DNA of 64,000 nt from Nageia nagi. Its lineage: Eukaryota > Pinophyta. The position numbers were made by a program, and so were the translations under genes. Positions 33,053-43,982 of this stretch are shown here, piece by piece. Positions within the stretch are counted from its first letter, which is position 1. Each line of letters begins with the position of its first letter. Below the pieces are notes generated by a model. The model had not been told where the DNA came from. It made no database searches and worked only from the letters and a program-made list of their open reading frames with translations. The DNA is taken from assembly GCA_050084985.1 (NCBI GenBank), contig JBITNC010000001.1:10974001-11038000 (forward strand). The letters are read 5' to 3'.

Positions 33053-33791
33053 GTTATTATATTGAATTTATATTTATGATGATAACTTCATCCCTTGAAG
33101 GATTTTTGGTTCTATAGTATTGATCTATGTGTACCTTTTGATTAGTTCTTCTTGTGTGATGAACTATTTGTACATCTTGAGCATATAATATACCATCGTT
33201 AACACTATTTAGTTTTTCATATGGAAGGAAATTGTATATGTCTATGATGGATATTTTTTTGCACTTTTCAATTATCCATATGTGAGGAACTCATATGTGC
33301 ATTTGTTATGATCTATTTGTGATTATAATCATTATAAGTTTTGTATACAACAGGTGACTATGATTATTATCTTGGCATCTTCATGATGACTTAGTGTGCA
33401 CCATTGATAAGGTTTTGAATGGTATTACTTGATTCACTTATATTTGATATGAATGTGTATAAGATGCATCTAACTGATCTTATTTTTTGATTTGCTTGTA
33501 GGTTTCATATTTCTTCTTAAGATTGTAGGTTACTTACTTCATGTATGAAGGCTCATCCTATCAACTTTTAGTTAGATGACTACTTTATGTATATTGAAAC
33601 CAGTTGCAATTAATGATTGTATTGTAAACTATTTTTTAGAATGGTAAAGTAGTGAGTCTCAAACTAATATCTTACTTATCAAATATGTAAAAGTTATCAT
33701 ATTTGATTATATTTGTATGGAATTGAACTCTATTTTACTCTCTCTTTCTTCTCTCTTCTTCACTCTATCCCAATATTACATTATGGAGGAA
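33053..33791 (+). other. Noncoding 3' region of element E
   Basis: Colinear with the other copies. It contains one TAGTTC...GAACTA hairpin unit (about 33142-33165) and one CCATATGTGAGGAACTC unit (about 33276-33293), then the shared block and a TTATGGAGGAA polypurine tract (about 33781-33791). Confidence 0.6.
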
Positions 33792-34289
33792 TGTTAGAAT
33801 GAATACTGCATTATTGTAAGGTTTTGTAAAGTTATTTTTATAAATTCACCAATACTTAAAGGTATCTCTAGATACCTTAAGTATTTAAGTGAATATGATA
33901 ATGTAACTTGTCCTACACTCCTTCTCATAAGCATGCCCCTTAGGTAAAAGGGTGAAGCATGTCATGGCTTTGTATAATGGTTAAAAAGATGATCCAATGG
34001 AGGATTTTGGCTTATAAATAAAAGACCCTCTTCTTGAGACCACATACCAAAAGTTGAAGCAAATTTATGCTCTAGGATTAATGTTAGGAGAGGAAGAAAG
34101 AGTACTTGTAAGAGAGTTATCTTTGTGAATGAGAAAGATCTTAGTTAGTGGACGTACTCCCATGGTTAGAGGTAACACTTTACATTGGTGTCAATTTGTG
34201 AGATTGTTTATGCTTTGAGTATTGATGTTTGAGAGAAATTTTATATAATCTTGGACATATGGTAATTAGTTTTTTTATTTTAATTTTCA
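33792..34289 (+). repeat. LTR joining elements E and H
   Basis: TGTTAGAATG to TAATTTTCA, 498 bp, with a CTTATAAATA TATA box at 34011-34020 and the AGTTAGTGGACGTACTCC motif of this LTR group. It lies directly 3' of E. What follows is leader of element H without a recognisable primer-binding site. It is therefore both the 3' LTR of E and the only candidate 5' LTR of H. Confidence 0.8.
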
Positions 34290-35423
34290 TCATAATTTTC
34301 CTATGAATGCATGTTTAATGAAGTTTTTTTAAAAAACTAAACTTAAGGTGTTTTTTTAGTGTAATTATTATTTTTTTCCTTTTAAGGTAAAATTGATTTT
34401 TTTTACCTATGTTTTTTTTAAGGAAAGAATTTTTTTTTGCTAAAGTTAATTTTTTTAAGAAAAAGGAGGATGACTATACTTATTTTTTACTTTAAAATAG
34501 TGAACTTATGTATGCAAAATTATGGGTGAACTTATGCAAAATTATGGAACTTATGTTATGTAAAGAGGTCCTTTTGGGGGTTGTAACAAAACCCATTAGA
34601 CACTCTCAAATAAGTTTCAAAATTGGATGATATAAGGTTTTTGATCACTTTACTTTATGTTGCTTTAATTTTTGTAAAATTGTAAACATTGAAAGTGTAC
34701 CCCTTAAAATGAACATATATCAGCATGTTTATTTCATAACATAACTTGTTTGGGGAGCCATGAGTAAAGGATAAGGCAAACTAGAGCCTTTAGTCTGATA
34801 ATCCAAATGATGTAATTTTTATATTTCTTAATTACCTCTAAGTCCTATGTTGGTTTGGACATAACTCCATATAGCTAGATAGGCATGTGTGTAGTGATAC
34901 CACATGTTCATACATCCATTCAGAGATGATCCTGATAACCTAGGAAGATGACTTGAAATCTAATCAAGATAATAATTCAGACCATTCAACATATGTCATA
35001 TCCTTGAAAAATAGTTAGTACTCCTCCTTGTGAGATTATATTACTAACCAAGAGGAATTGATTGAGGATTGGTAGGACTTGGGCTCCACCCTGCAAGAAT
35101 CGAGGTGAAGGCTTAATTTTAAATAACAAAATAAACCTTAACTTTAACTTTTTTTCAAATATGTTACTTGGTTATGATAAATGTTGGATGTATGGAATAT
35201 ATCATGTGATTCTATTGTAAACCTTTTTGCTCATGTAAAATTTGTTAAATAATTTAAGCATGCTCTTTTTTATTATCTTTGGTCAAAATTTATCATGAAT
35301 GACTTATTTAATTCAATATGTTTGATTAATTTTTGAATAAACTCAACATATATAGTATATTAATTTGGTTCACAAATTCAATATGCTTACATTGGTTAAC
35401 ATTTTCACCTTCTTGTGTAGCAA
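34290..35423 (+). other. Leader of element H (shortened)
   Basis: Starts in poly-T/poly-A rich DNA with a GAAAAAGGAGGATG polypurine-like tract (about 34458), then the conserved module (about 34700-35420) with TTTGGGGAGCCATGAG and TTGAGGATTGGTAGG. The PBS and donor-proximal part seem deleted relative to B and C. Confidence 0.6.
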
Positions 35424-36320
35424 ATAGGATATACCTTCTTACTCAAGCACATCCTCAACGATTTCAACTATGGCATTTGGAAACCTCAGATGAAAGTTGA
35501 ACTAAAAATAAGGAAATTGACACACAATTAATAAAAACCTTGTTGCTCCTATAAAAGAGAAGACACTTGAGGATTATGACTCCAAGATTGAGCTAGAAAC
35601 CTCTATGATTTTTTATGTAGTATCAAACTAAGTGTTTGCGCATGATATCTTTATCAACCTTTATAAAGGAATCTTGAGATAGGCTTAAGAAAGTCTACCT
35701 AGGGTCCAAATTTTAGAGGAGGTTCACCATTCTTCAAAAGTTGCTTCAATCTCATCAAGAGGAAGATGAAAATGTTGCCATCTATTTGAATAAGATCATT
35801 AAACTTAGGATCCAACATTTTGGTTATGGATACAATTGGATCAATGATAAGTTTATGATCTTCATCACTTTTCAAATCTTTTGTTCAAAGTTCAGTAACT
35901 TTGTGATAGTTTTAATACTAGACTTGATGATGAAGAAGAATTCTTCTCTCTCAAGAACCTTTCAATGATTCTTCTGAAGCATAAGAAAACTCTTAACAAA
36001 AAGGTGTTGATCTCTTCATTAAAGGATAACAACATTTCTCTAGGAAAAACTAAAACTCCTTTCAAGAATAAGTTCAAGCATCAAAAGAAGTCTTTTCCTT
36101 ATACCTCTAATAAGTTTGAAACGAAGGACAACAACAACTACAAATAAAGAGATGGAAAAGGTAAGGCAAACAAACCAAATCCCAAGGTACTTTTGATGGT
36201 AATTGTAACTTTTGTGATGGCTATGGTCATAAAAATTTGATTGTTACAAGAAAAAAAGATAAGAAAAAAACAAGGTAAATGGAAATGTGAAAAACGTCAA
36301 AGGAAAGAAATATTAAAGTT
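35424..36320 (+). pseudogene. gag remnant of element H
   Basis: The start codon has decayed to ATA at 35424, three bases after TAG (35418-35420). The opening residues follow LLKHILNDFNYGIWKPQMK. Stops and shifts are frequent. The knuckle near 36195 has GNCNFCDGYGHK, retaining both first cysteines but not the last. Confidence 0.78.
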
Positions 36321-36741
36321 GGTTTTGTTTATTGTTTTTACTCCATATCTTGCACTTTCATAACTGATTAGGTTATTAACTCTAGATGTACTAATTACAT
36401 GTCTTTTGAAAAGGATAACTTTAAAAAATGTCATAAGCATAAAAGGATGCAATTATGATAGGTGATAATTCAATCCTTGAATTCTAAGGGATTAGGAGTA
36501 TGATGATTTAGAAAAAGGTTCTTGAAAATGTGCTTTATGTGCCTACGCTAAGTATGAACATATTTTCTGTAATTCAAGCTATAAGGAAAGGATACTCATA
36601 CGAGTTCAACACACACTCCTAGTGCATTAAGAAGAGACTTTCCACTTTTATGCTCTCTACATTGTGGATCAAGTTTCAACAAATATGTTCCTTACTATGA
36701 ATATTTTCTCTAGAGGTAATATTTGGTACCAATGTTTAAGG
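36321..36741 (+). pseudogene. pol remnant of element H, part 1 (protease to integrase zinc finger)
   Basis: Protease region near 36370 with the Asp-Ser pair lost to Asn-Ser, then a spacer and the GNIWYQCLR start of the integrase HHCC domain. Element I interrupts it at 36741/36742; reading resumes in frame at 45939. Confidence 0.8.
36737..36741. repeat. Target-site duplication of element I, left copy
   Basis: TAAGG before the LTR; repeated at 45934-45938. Removing element I and one copy restores the integrase reading of H across the junction. Confidence 0.93.
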
Positions 36742-37300
36742 TGTTGAGCATGTGTGATTGTCATTGTTGTCAACACGTGGTTTTGGTAAAGACTGGGTTT
36801 CGAAGTGATGAAGTTAGCAAGGAGAACTGAAAAGCCAGGTTAGTAAATAAAGCATAAGCCGGAGTTAGTAAATGAAGCATTCTGGATTGGGTTTCGAAAG
36901 TGATGAAGTCGGCAAGGAGAACTGAAAAGCCAGGGTTAGTAAATAAAGCATTCTAGATCAGGTTCCAGAAGTGATGAAGTCAGCAAGGAGAATTGAAAAG
37001 CTGGGGTTAGTAAATAAAGCATTCCAGAAGAGATGATTCACAGGAAGAACGATGTTCACATTTTTTAATGAAACTAGGTTCCGAAGATGATGAGGTCAGC
37101 AAGGGGTGATTAAAAAGGCGAAGTCAGTAGATTAAGCATTCCGAAATGAAATGATAAAGCTCAGTTGTAAAAAACGGTTCCAGAGAAAGTGAGTAAAGCA
37201 TTCCAGAAGCATGAAGATGATTCACGGGAAGAATGATGTTCACATTTTTGAATGAAACCGGTTTCGGAGATGATGAGGTAGCAAGGGGTGAATAAAATTT

Positions 37301-37548
37301 GGAGATAAAAGTGCGAAGATAAAAGTGGAAGATAAAAGTCGAGATAAAAGTCTGGAGATAAAAGTTCAGAGAAAAAGTTCGGAAGAAAAGTCTGGAGATA
37401 AAAGTTCAGAGATAAAATTCCGAAGATAAAAGTCCGAGATAAAAGTCTGGAGATAAAAGTTCAGAGATAAAAGTCCAGAGATAAAAGTCCGAAGATAAAA
37501 GTTCAGAGATAAAAGTCCTGAAGAAAAAGTTCGAGATAAAAGTTCGGA
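37301..37548 (+). repeat. GATAAAAG minisatellite in 5' LTR of element I
   Basis: About 18 units of roughly 13-15 bp of the form (C/G)GAGATAAAAGT(C/T)(C/T). The 3' LTR holds a longer array at 44541-44858. The 70-bp difference between the arrays accounts for essentially all the 71-bp difference in LTR length. Confidence 0.9.
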
Positions 37549-38294
37549 CTCGCGGAAGCATTTTACTCTACTTTCAGAGTCCAGAGAAGATGACGTTAGC
37601 AGTTGGTGTTGAAAATTCTGGAAGGCCACGCAAAGAACTTGGAACTCTCTTCTAGAGTCTGGAGATGATGACATCATGGTGAATACAATAAACATCCGTA
37701 AGCTAGTCAATCTCTAGGCTATAGAAAGAGACTCCGAAACTAAAAATCAGATAATGTCAAATCTCTAGAATCAGTGGAGAAAGAGCTACACTTGTCTGAA
37801 CAACTCTGTTTGAGCAAGAGGAGCATTCATCAGCTACAGCAGTTGCAGTCTCAGATAGTGAACTCTCTTAGTACAGAAGCAATTACAAATAAAGATTCCT
37901 TTTCAGTTTGTTTTTGATAACATGTGATGATAGGAACAGTTTTGTGAGGGGTTTTCTTGATGTGTAACAATTTTTCTTGATGTGTAATGGTTTGTAGGAA
38001 TGGATGTGAAGAGTGGATTGTAGATTTAGGGAAAATGGCGAGCAAGTTGTGGTGAGTTGAAGTAATAGCGTGGAAGAGGTTGAGAGTGGATCGAAGAAAG
38101 TGTGTAGTGGAGAGGGAAGAGCATGGAAGAGGGGAGTATCCAGAGTATGTGAAGTGAGCAAATGAATATGCAAGAGGATAGTGATTTTTAACTGTGTTAC
38201 TTTGGAATTGTGTACAGAGATCAAACAATGAGCATTAGAGCTAGACCATTGAGGGTCTTCTAGAACTGTATTCCTTCCTCCTTTTTGAATGTTG

Positions 38295-38396
38295 TATCAA
38301 GTGGGTGCTTGATAGCTGGAGTTGGTGCTCCAAGTAGTAGGTGCTACTATATTTAAAGTGGTAGTTGGTGCTACCCTTCATAGTTGGTGCTATGAA
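38295..38396 (+). promoter_or_regulatory. Five-hairpin cluster around the TATA region of element I 5' LTR
   Basis: Five adjacent inverted repeats with six-base loops TGGGTG, TTGGTG, TAGGTG, TTGGTG and TTGGTG and different stems: TATCAAG/CTTGATA (38295-38314), TGGAG/CTCCA (38317-38332), AGTAG/CTACT (38333-38348), GGTAG/CTACC (38360-38375), TTCATAG/CTATGAA (38377-38396). The TATATTTAAA box (38348-38357) lies between the third and fourth. Function is unknown; transcript structure or protein-binding sites are inference. Confidence 0.8.
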
Positions 38397-38623
38397 TCTG
38401 TAAGCTTTCTTTAATGATTAGATTTGGATTGGAGTCCAAGCAATCATGTTCGGGATGTAGCCAATCTGGTGAACCTCGTTATATCTGGTGTTGTGTGATG
38501 TACTTGGTGTGCTTGCTCAATTTTCTCTAGCTTTTAATCTATCTTTATTTACAAAGCTTAAATTGATTATTTTTATATACACTGATTCACCCCCCCTCTC
38601 AGTGTCACTCGAAGTCCAACAAT

Positions 38624-38635
38624 TGGTATCAGAGC
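38624..38635 (+). other. Primer-binding site of element I
   Basis: TGGTATCAGAGC, an exact match to the plant copia site for initiator tRNA-Met, two bases after the LTR end. Confidence 0.95.
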
Positions 38636-38684
38636 AGGTTCCTACTTAGGCTATAACAGCTAAGGAGATCCTGGTAGTGGCACT

Positions 38685-40499
38685 ATGGCAAGCGGTGAAG
38701 GTTTCTCATCTAACAAGGCACCTCTCTTTGATGGAACCAATTATGCTTTCTAGAAAATTCGAATGAAGACTTATCTCAATGCATTGGGTTTTGGTACTTG
38801 GGATGCGGTTAAAAGGGGTTACACTCCTCCCCCTATAGGTCCATCAGATGAAGCAGAAAGAAAGGCATTTGAATGTGATGCAAAAGCAAGAAATGCCCTA
38901 ATGTGTGGTCTTGTGGACAATGAACTGGTGAAAGTTATGGCGTGCAAATCTACAAAAGAAATATGGAATAAGTTGAAGAGCATTCACAAAGGAGATGATA
39001 AAGTCAAGGAAGCAAAACTCCAAACTCATAGAGCTCAATTCGAAGTTCTAAAGATGAATGAAGATGAAACCATCGAAGCATACATGTTGAGAGTAAATGA
39101 AATTACTAATGCAATCAGAGGTCTTAGGGAAGAAATTGAAGATCATGTCATCATGAAAAAGGTACTGCGATCTCTCACATCTCACTTTGATTCAAAGGTG
39201 TCTACTATTGAAGAAGCAAAAAATTTGAAAACTTTTAGCATGGATGAAATGCATGGAACGCTGACTGCTTATGAAATGAGGATCAAAAAAGCAAAACATT
39301 CAGAAAAGGAAGCAACGTTTAAAGCCAATAACAGTACCAAAGCCAAAATAGATTCTGATGATGAGGAACAATCTGATGAAGCAGAAGCAAATTTTGTTAG
39401 AAAGCTAAAAAGGGGAAAAGGTAAATATAAAGGCAAGCTACCGTTTAAATGTTTTAACTGTGGTGGTATTGGTCATTTCATTTCAAAATGTCCATATAGA
39501 AAAATTGATAAAGATGATCAAGAATCATATTTTGAGAAAAACCACAAAATGAAATTTCATGCTCGAAATAGAAGGTCAAATAGACAGAGCTTCATATCTA
39601 GAAATGAAGGCCCCACTGATGATGATTCCAGTAATGAATCAGAAAAAGAATACAATGGAGCATTGTTTATGGCATTTGAAGAGAAACTGAATGAAGATAA
39701 TCAAAATGACCTAGAACATAAAAAGGAAGAGATAGATGAAGAAAATGACTATGAGATTGAGATTGATCTAGAAGAAGAACTAATAACAGCATTGAATGAA
39801 CTAAATAAAGAAATAAAGAAAAATAAGAAACTCTCAAAAAGGTTTGATGATGCAAGTAATATTATAGAAAACTTAAAAATAGAAGTGGAAGAATCTAAGA
39901 GGATAAATAAGAGTTTGGAGGAACAACTTCTTGTAAAAGTTAAAAATTGTAGTAAGCTCGAAGAAGAAATAACTGGGCTACGTATACAACTAGAGGAAGT
40001 CACCAAGAAAATTAGCTCTTTTGAATATCTAGAAGGAAGGTCGACTAAACTCAACGAAATCATTAACAATCAAAGAATGTTTTCTGATAAATTTGGTCTG
40101 GGATATGAACAAGGACAATCTTCTAATGACACAAAAAGGGAAAACATAAAAGAAACCAAGAAGAAGGAAGATAGCTCAGGACTAGAGAATGATGGCTTCA
40201 CTCAAGTGCATTCCAGAAGAAGACCCTATGCAAGACCAAGAAGTACTCAGCAATATAATAGCTACATCCATTCCTTCAATGGATACCGTTTCAAATGCAA
40301 TGCGTATGGACACAAAATTTTTGAATGTAAGTATAATATCACTCCAAGAACCTTTGTTACTAGGAATGCATTCGGCCCACTAATGGAGTATCCAGTTGAG
40401 TGTTACAACTGTCACGAATATGGACACATTGCTAGATTCTACAAAAATAATCATGGCATGAGGTTCTTTCCACCGAGACAACTTCCTTCCATAAGATAG
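38685..40499 (+). pseudogene. gag of element I (one early stop)
   Basis: ATG 38685 starts MASGEGFSSNKAPLFDGTN. Codon 23 is TAG (38751-38753) where copia gag has Trp (YAFW-KIRM), then 582 codons are open. Order: capsid-like part with KEIWNKLKSIHKG and KKVLRSLTSHFDSKV (residues about 75-170); zinc knuckle CFNCGGIGHFISKC (CX2CX4HX4C, near 39450); acidic linker; a long coiled coil rich in Glu/Lys/Leu (about 39740-40060); a second knuckle remnant CNAYGHKIFEC and a third, CYNCHEYGH with its last Cys lost. This is longer than typical copia gag because of the coiled coil and extra knuckles. Capsid formation and RNA binding are family knowledge. Confidence 0.9.
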
Positions 40500-43400
40500 A
40501 ATAAATAGTTTTAGAGCAGTCATCCACAGGAAAAAGAAAAGTATAATAAAAAATAAGAAGTTGAAATAAAAGTAAAACAAGTCTGGAAAGAAAAGGAGAA
40601 ACTCAGAGAGGATAAAGAGTCTTTAATAGTTCAAATAGCATTAAAAGCTCAAGACAAACCATCACCATGGATATTAGACAGTGAATGCTCAAGTCACATG
40701 ACAGGTGACAAGAAGAAATTTCAAAAACTACAAGAATATGAAGGTGGGTCAGTAAGATTTGGAAACAATGATGGCGCACAGATTATCAGCAAAGGGACAG
40801 TCAAAATAAATGATAGCAACATCAGATCTGAAGAGGTATTATTATTGTGGGACTGAAGCATAATTTGTTGAGCATCAGTAAAATATGTGACAAAGGACAT
40901 GATGTAATTTTCAAAAAGCATGGTTGTGAGATCCGAAGGGCAAATAGTGGTAGACTTGTAGCAGTTGGTACAAGAACCTGTGGTAATTTATACACCTTAT
41001 CAGATATTTCAGAGGGATCATGTCTTCTAGGCAAGGAGAGTGATGATTGGCTATGGCATAAGAGATTAGGACACATCTGTTTTAAAAACTTGATGAACAT
41101 TTGCTCAAAAAGAGCAATAAGAGATATGCCCAGTATCAGCAAACCAGCAAATGATATTTGTGATTCATGCCAAAGGGGAAAGCAAACTCGGGCAAAGTTC
41201 AAAGTGAAAGAATATCACACAAGCAGACCATTGGAAATCGTACACACTGACCTATGCGGACCAATGAGAACACAAAGCTTCAATGGAGATAAGTATTTTA
41301 TTCTGTTCATAGATGATTATTCAAGAATGACTTGGGTGCAATTTTTGAAACATAAATCTAAAGCTTTTGAAATGTTCAAAGCATTTAAAAATCAAGTAGA
41401 AAATCAGATAGAGAGGAGAATTAAATGTCTTCGCTCAGACAGAGGAGGTGAGTTCACTTCTAATGAGTTTACTGAGTTTTGCATACAACACGGAATTAAA
41501 AGACAATTCTCTACAGCTAGAACTCCACAACAAAATGGAGTAGTTGAAAGAAAAAATAGAGCAGTACAAGAAATGGCTCGAACCATGTTGATAGAAAGCA
41601 AGGTTGCTGATAGGTTCTGGAAAGAAGCAGTGCATACTGCAATGCATATTCAAAATAGATGTATGATGCGACCACATGAGGATAGAACACCATATGAATT
41701 ATGGTTTGGAAGAAGAGCTACAGTGAGGCACTTCAGGATCTTTGGTAGTAAATGCTATATCAAGAGAATAGAAGAAAATTTAGGAAAGTTTGAGGATAGA
41801 TCTAATGAAGGTATCTTTCTTGGTTACTCTTCGAAGAGCAAAGCATACAGGTGCTACAATAAAAGGACAAAAATAATCGTTGATAGTGCTGATGTTTGTG
41901 TTGATGAGCAAAGAGATCTTCCCAAGAGAAATGATGATGATGATCTTCCTGCCTATCAAGATTCAATTGAAGAAGAAAAAAAGAATAAAAACAAATCTAA
42001 GCCTCATGTACAACAATCACAAGTAAAGAAACCAAATGATTCAAATTCGCCAAGTAACTCAAATAGTGTTTCAGAAAATGAGTCAGAAGAAGATGAAAAT
42101 TCAAAAACTCCACCAAATAGATGGCACAAGGATCATCCACAAGAGCAAATCATCGGTGAGTTTCATACAGGCATCCAAACTCGTAGAGGGGTTTCAAGCA
42201 CCTATTATCTCCTATCCAATATAGAGCCTAAGAATGTCTCAGAAGCTAGCCAAGATGAAAGCTGGATGAAAGCAATGGAGGAAGAACTCACTCAAATTGA
42301 AAAGAATGAAACATGGGAACTCGTTCCTAGACCAGCCAACAAAAATGTGATTGGCACAAAGTGGATTTTTCGCAATAAGTTGAATGTAGATGGGATAGTG
42401 GTTCGAAATAAAGCTAAACTTGTTTGCAAGGGATATGCTCAAGTTGAAGGAATTGATTTTGAAGAAACTTTTGCCCCTATGGCCAGATTAGAAGCTATTC
42501 GCATGTTTTTAGCTTTTGCAATGTATAAAGACTTTAAAGTTTATCAAATGGATGTAAAATCAGCCTTTCTAAATGGAAAAATTGAGGAAGAAGTCTATAT
42601 TGAACAACCAGATGGTTTCCAATTGGGAGAGAATCCTAATCTGGTATGCAAACTAAAGAAGGCTCTGTATGGTTTAAAACAGGCACCTCAAGCATGGTAC
42701 TCCAAACTTGATACATATCTTCAGCAGCAAGGCTTTAGAAAAGGAATGGTGGATAGCAATTTATACATTAAATTAGAAAAGGAAAATCAGCTAATTGTTG
42801 TTGTCTATGTAGATGATATAATATTTGGAGGAAGCAAGAATGAGCTATGTAAAAATCTTGCTGACAACATGCAAATAGAATTCGAGATGTCTATGATAGG
42901 TGAGCTTGCATTTTTTCTCGGCTTACAAATCAATCAATTGAAGAATGGCATGTTCATTTCTCAAACCAAGTATGTTAAGGAGATGCTGAAGAAGTTTACC
43001 ATGGAAGATTGTAAACCTGTGAGCACCCCTATGACGACAGGCTGCAAATTAAGCAAGGATGATAAAGCACCAACAGTAGATCAAACACAATACAGGTCAA
43101 TGATTGGAAGTTTATTATATTTGACAGCCACTAGACCGAATATTCTTCAAGCAGTATGTATGGTTGCTCAATTTCAAGCAAATCCAAAGAAACACATGTT
43201 ACTGCAGTAAAGAGAATATTCAGATATCTCAAAGGTACAGTAGAATATGGTTTGTGGTATCCTAGAGGAAAGGACTTTACACTTACTACCTTTTCAGATG
43301 CAGACTGGGCAGGATGCATGGATGATAGGAAGAGCACCAGTGGAGGAGCATTTTATTTGGGTAATAATCTTGTTAGCTGGCATAGTAAAAAGTAAGACTC

Positions 43401-43755
43401 AATATCCCTATCTACAGCAGAAGTAGAGTATATAGCAACAACTTGCTGCACATAGATTCTATGGATGAAGCAGATGCTAAAAGATTTTGGTATACAAATT
43501 AACAAGCCCATATCAGTTCTTTGTGATAACACAAGTGCAATCAATATATCAAAAAATCCTATTATGCACTCACGAACAAAGCATATTGCAATCAGATATC
43601 ACTTTCTAAAAGAAAGAGTGGTGCAAGGAGAAGTACAGTTGGATTTTGTTCCAACCACAGAGCAAGTAGCAGACATCTTTACAAAGCCTTTGCCCAAAGA
43701 CATCTTCGAACATCTTCGAAACAAGCTAGGAGTTGTTGTCCTTCCCACGCATTAG
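40500..43755 (+). pseudogene. pol of element I (PR-IN-RT-RNase H)
   Basis: In frame with gag after clustered stops at 40497, 40506, 40512 and 40554. Protease WILDSECSSHMTG (about 40668) has Glu for Gly. A shift near 40840 leads into a 788-codon frame. Integrase: WHKRLGH...CDSC zinc site, Asp in VHTDLCG, Asp in LRSDRGGEF, Glu in [12 protein letters not shown], with KRQF intact. [14 protein letters not shown] and YVDDIIFGG (about 42809). A one-base loss near 43187 shifts frame. RNase H: DADWAGCMDDRKSTSGG, STAEVEY, DNTSAINISKN, TKPLP. Two further stops replace Gln (43393, 43453). All catalytic residues except the protease Gly seem present. Confidence 0.94.
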
Positions 43756-43982
43756 CTAGTTCTGGATGCCACATTCTCAGGGGGAGTGTTTATTTTTTCC
43801 TTCCTATGTTGCTTCTGTGTATCTTGTTTTTGTATGCATACTACTGATTTCCTGAGAATGTCATGTATGGACTCAAGGGGAGTCTGTAAATGCCCTTTGT
43901 TATTGTTGACAAAGGGGGAGAGAAAAGTCCCAATGTTGGTGTCTGATCGAGTGGTGTTGCCAATAATTCCAAAGAGGGAGAT
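43756..43982 (+). other. 3' region and polypurine tracts of element I
   Basis: Contains three A/G tracts: TCAGGGGGAGTG (about 43778), AAAGGGGGAGAG (about 43911) and AAAGAGGGAGA (43971-43981). The last abuts the 3' LTR and is the functional polypurine tract; the others could be auxiliary plus-strand primers. Confidence 0.75.

Larger units (their letters stand above)
29181..33791 (+). mobile_element. Copia relic E, internal part (5' truncated)
   Basis: Begins within the last 60 bases of the conserved leader: the stretch before gag matches H (TTCACAAATTTAACATGCTTACATT against the H copy). The 5' LTR and most of the leader are missing and the Asp/Asn-rich DNA abuts directly. Gag, pol and 3' region are in normal order and the 3' LTR follows at 33792. 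Very degenerate. Confidence 0.85.
36742..38621 (+). repeat. 5' LTR of element I
   Basis: Four zones: a run of about 70-bp imperfect repeats (about 36790-37265) with recurring GATGAAGTCAGCAAGGAGAA and AGTAAATAAAGCATTC; a GATAAAAG array (37301-37548); a mid part (37550-38290) in which minus-strand frames are spurious; and a hairpin cluster (38295-38396) around a TATATTTAAA box. Ends before the PBS at 38622. Confidence 0.94.

Noticed and set aside
37851-38228. Minus-strand frames in the element I LTR, also seen at 45212-45535
   Set aside because: They recur only because the LTR is duplicated; composition is Ser/His/Thr-rich with no domain, and one LTR copy shifts the frame.
40822-41202. Minus-strand frame within element I integrase
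   Set aside because: Shadow of the pol frame, which carries all catalytic motifs.
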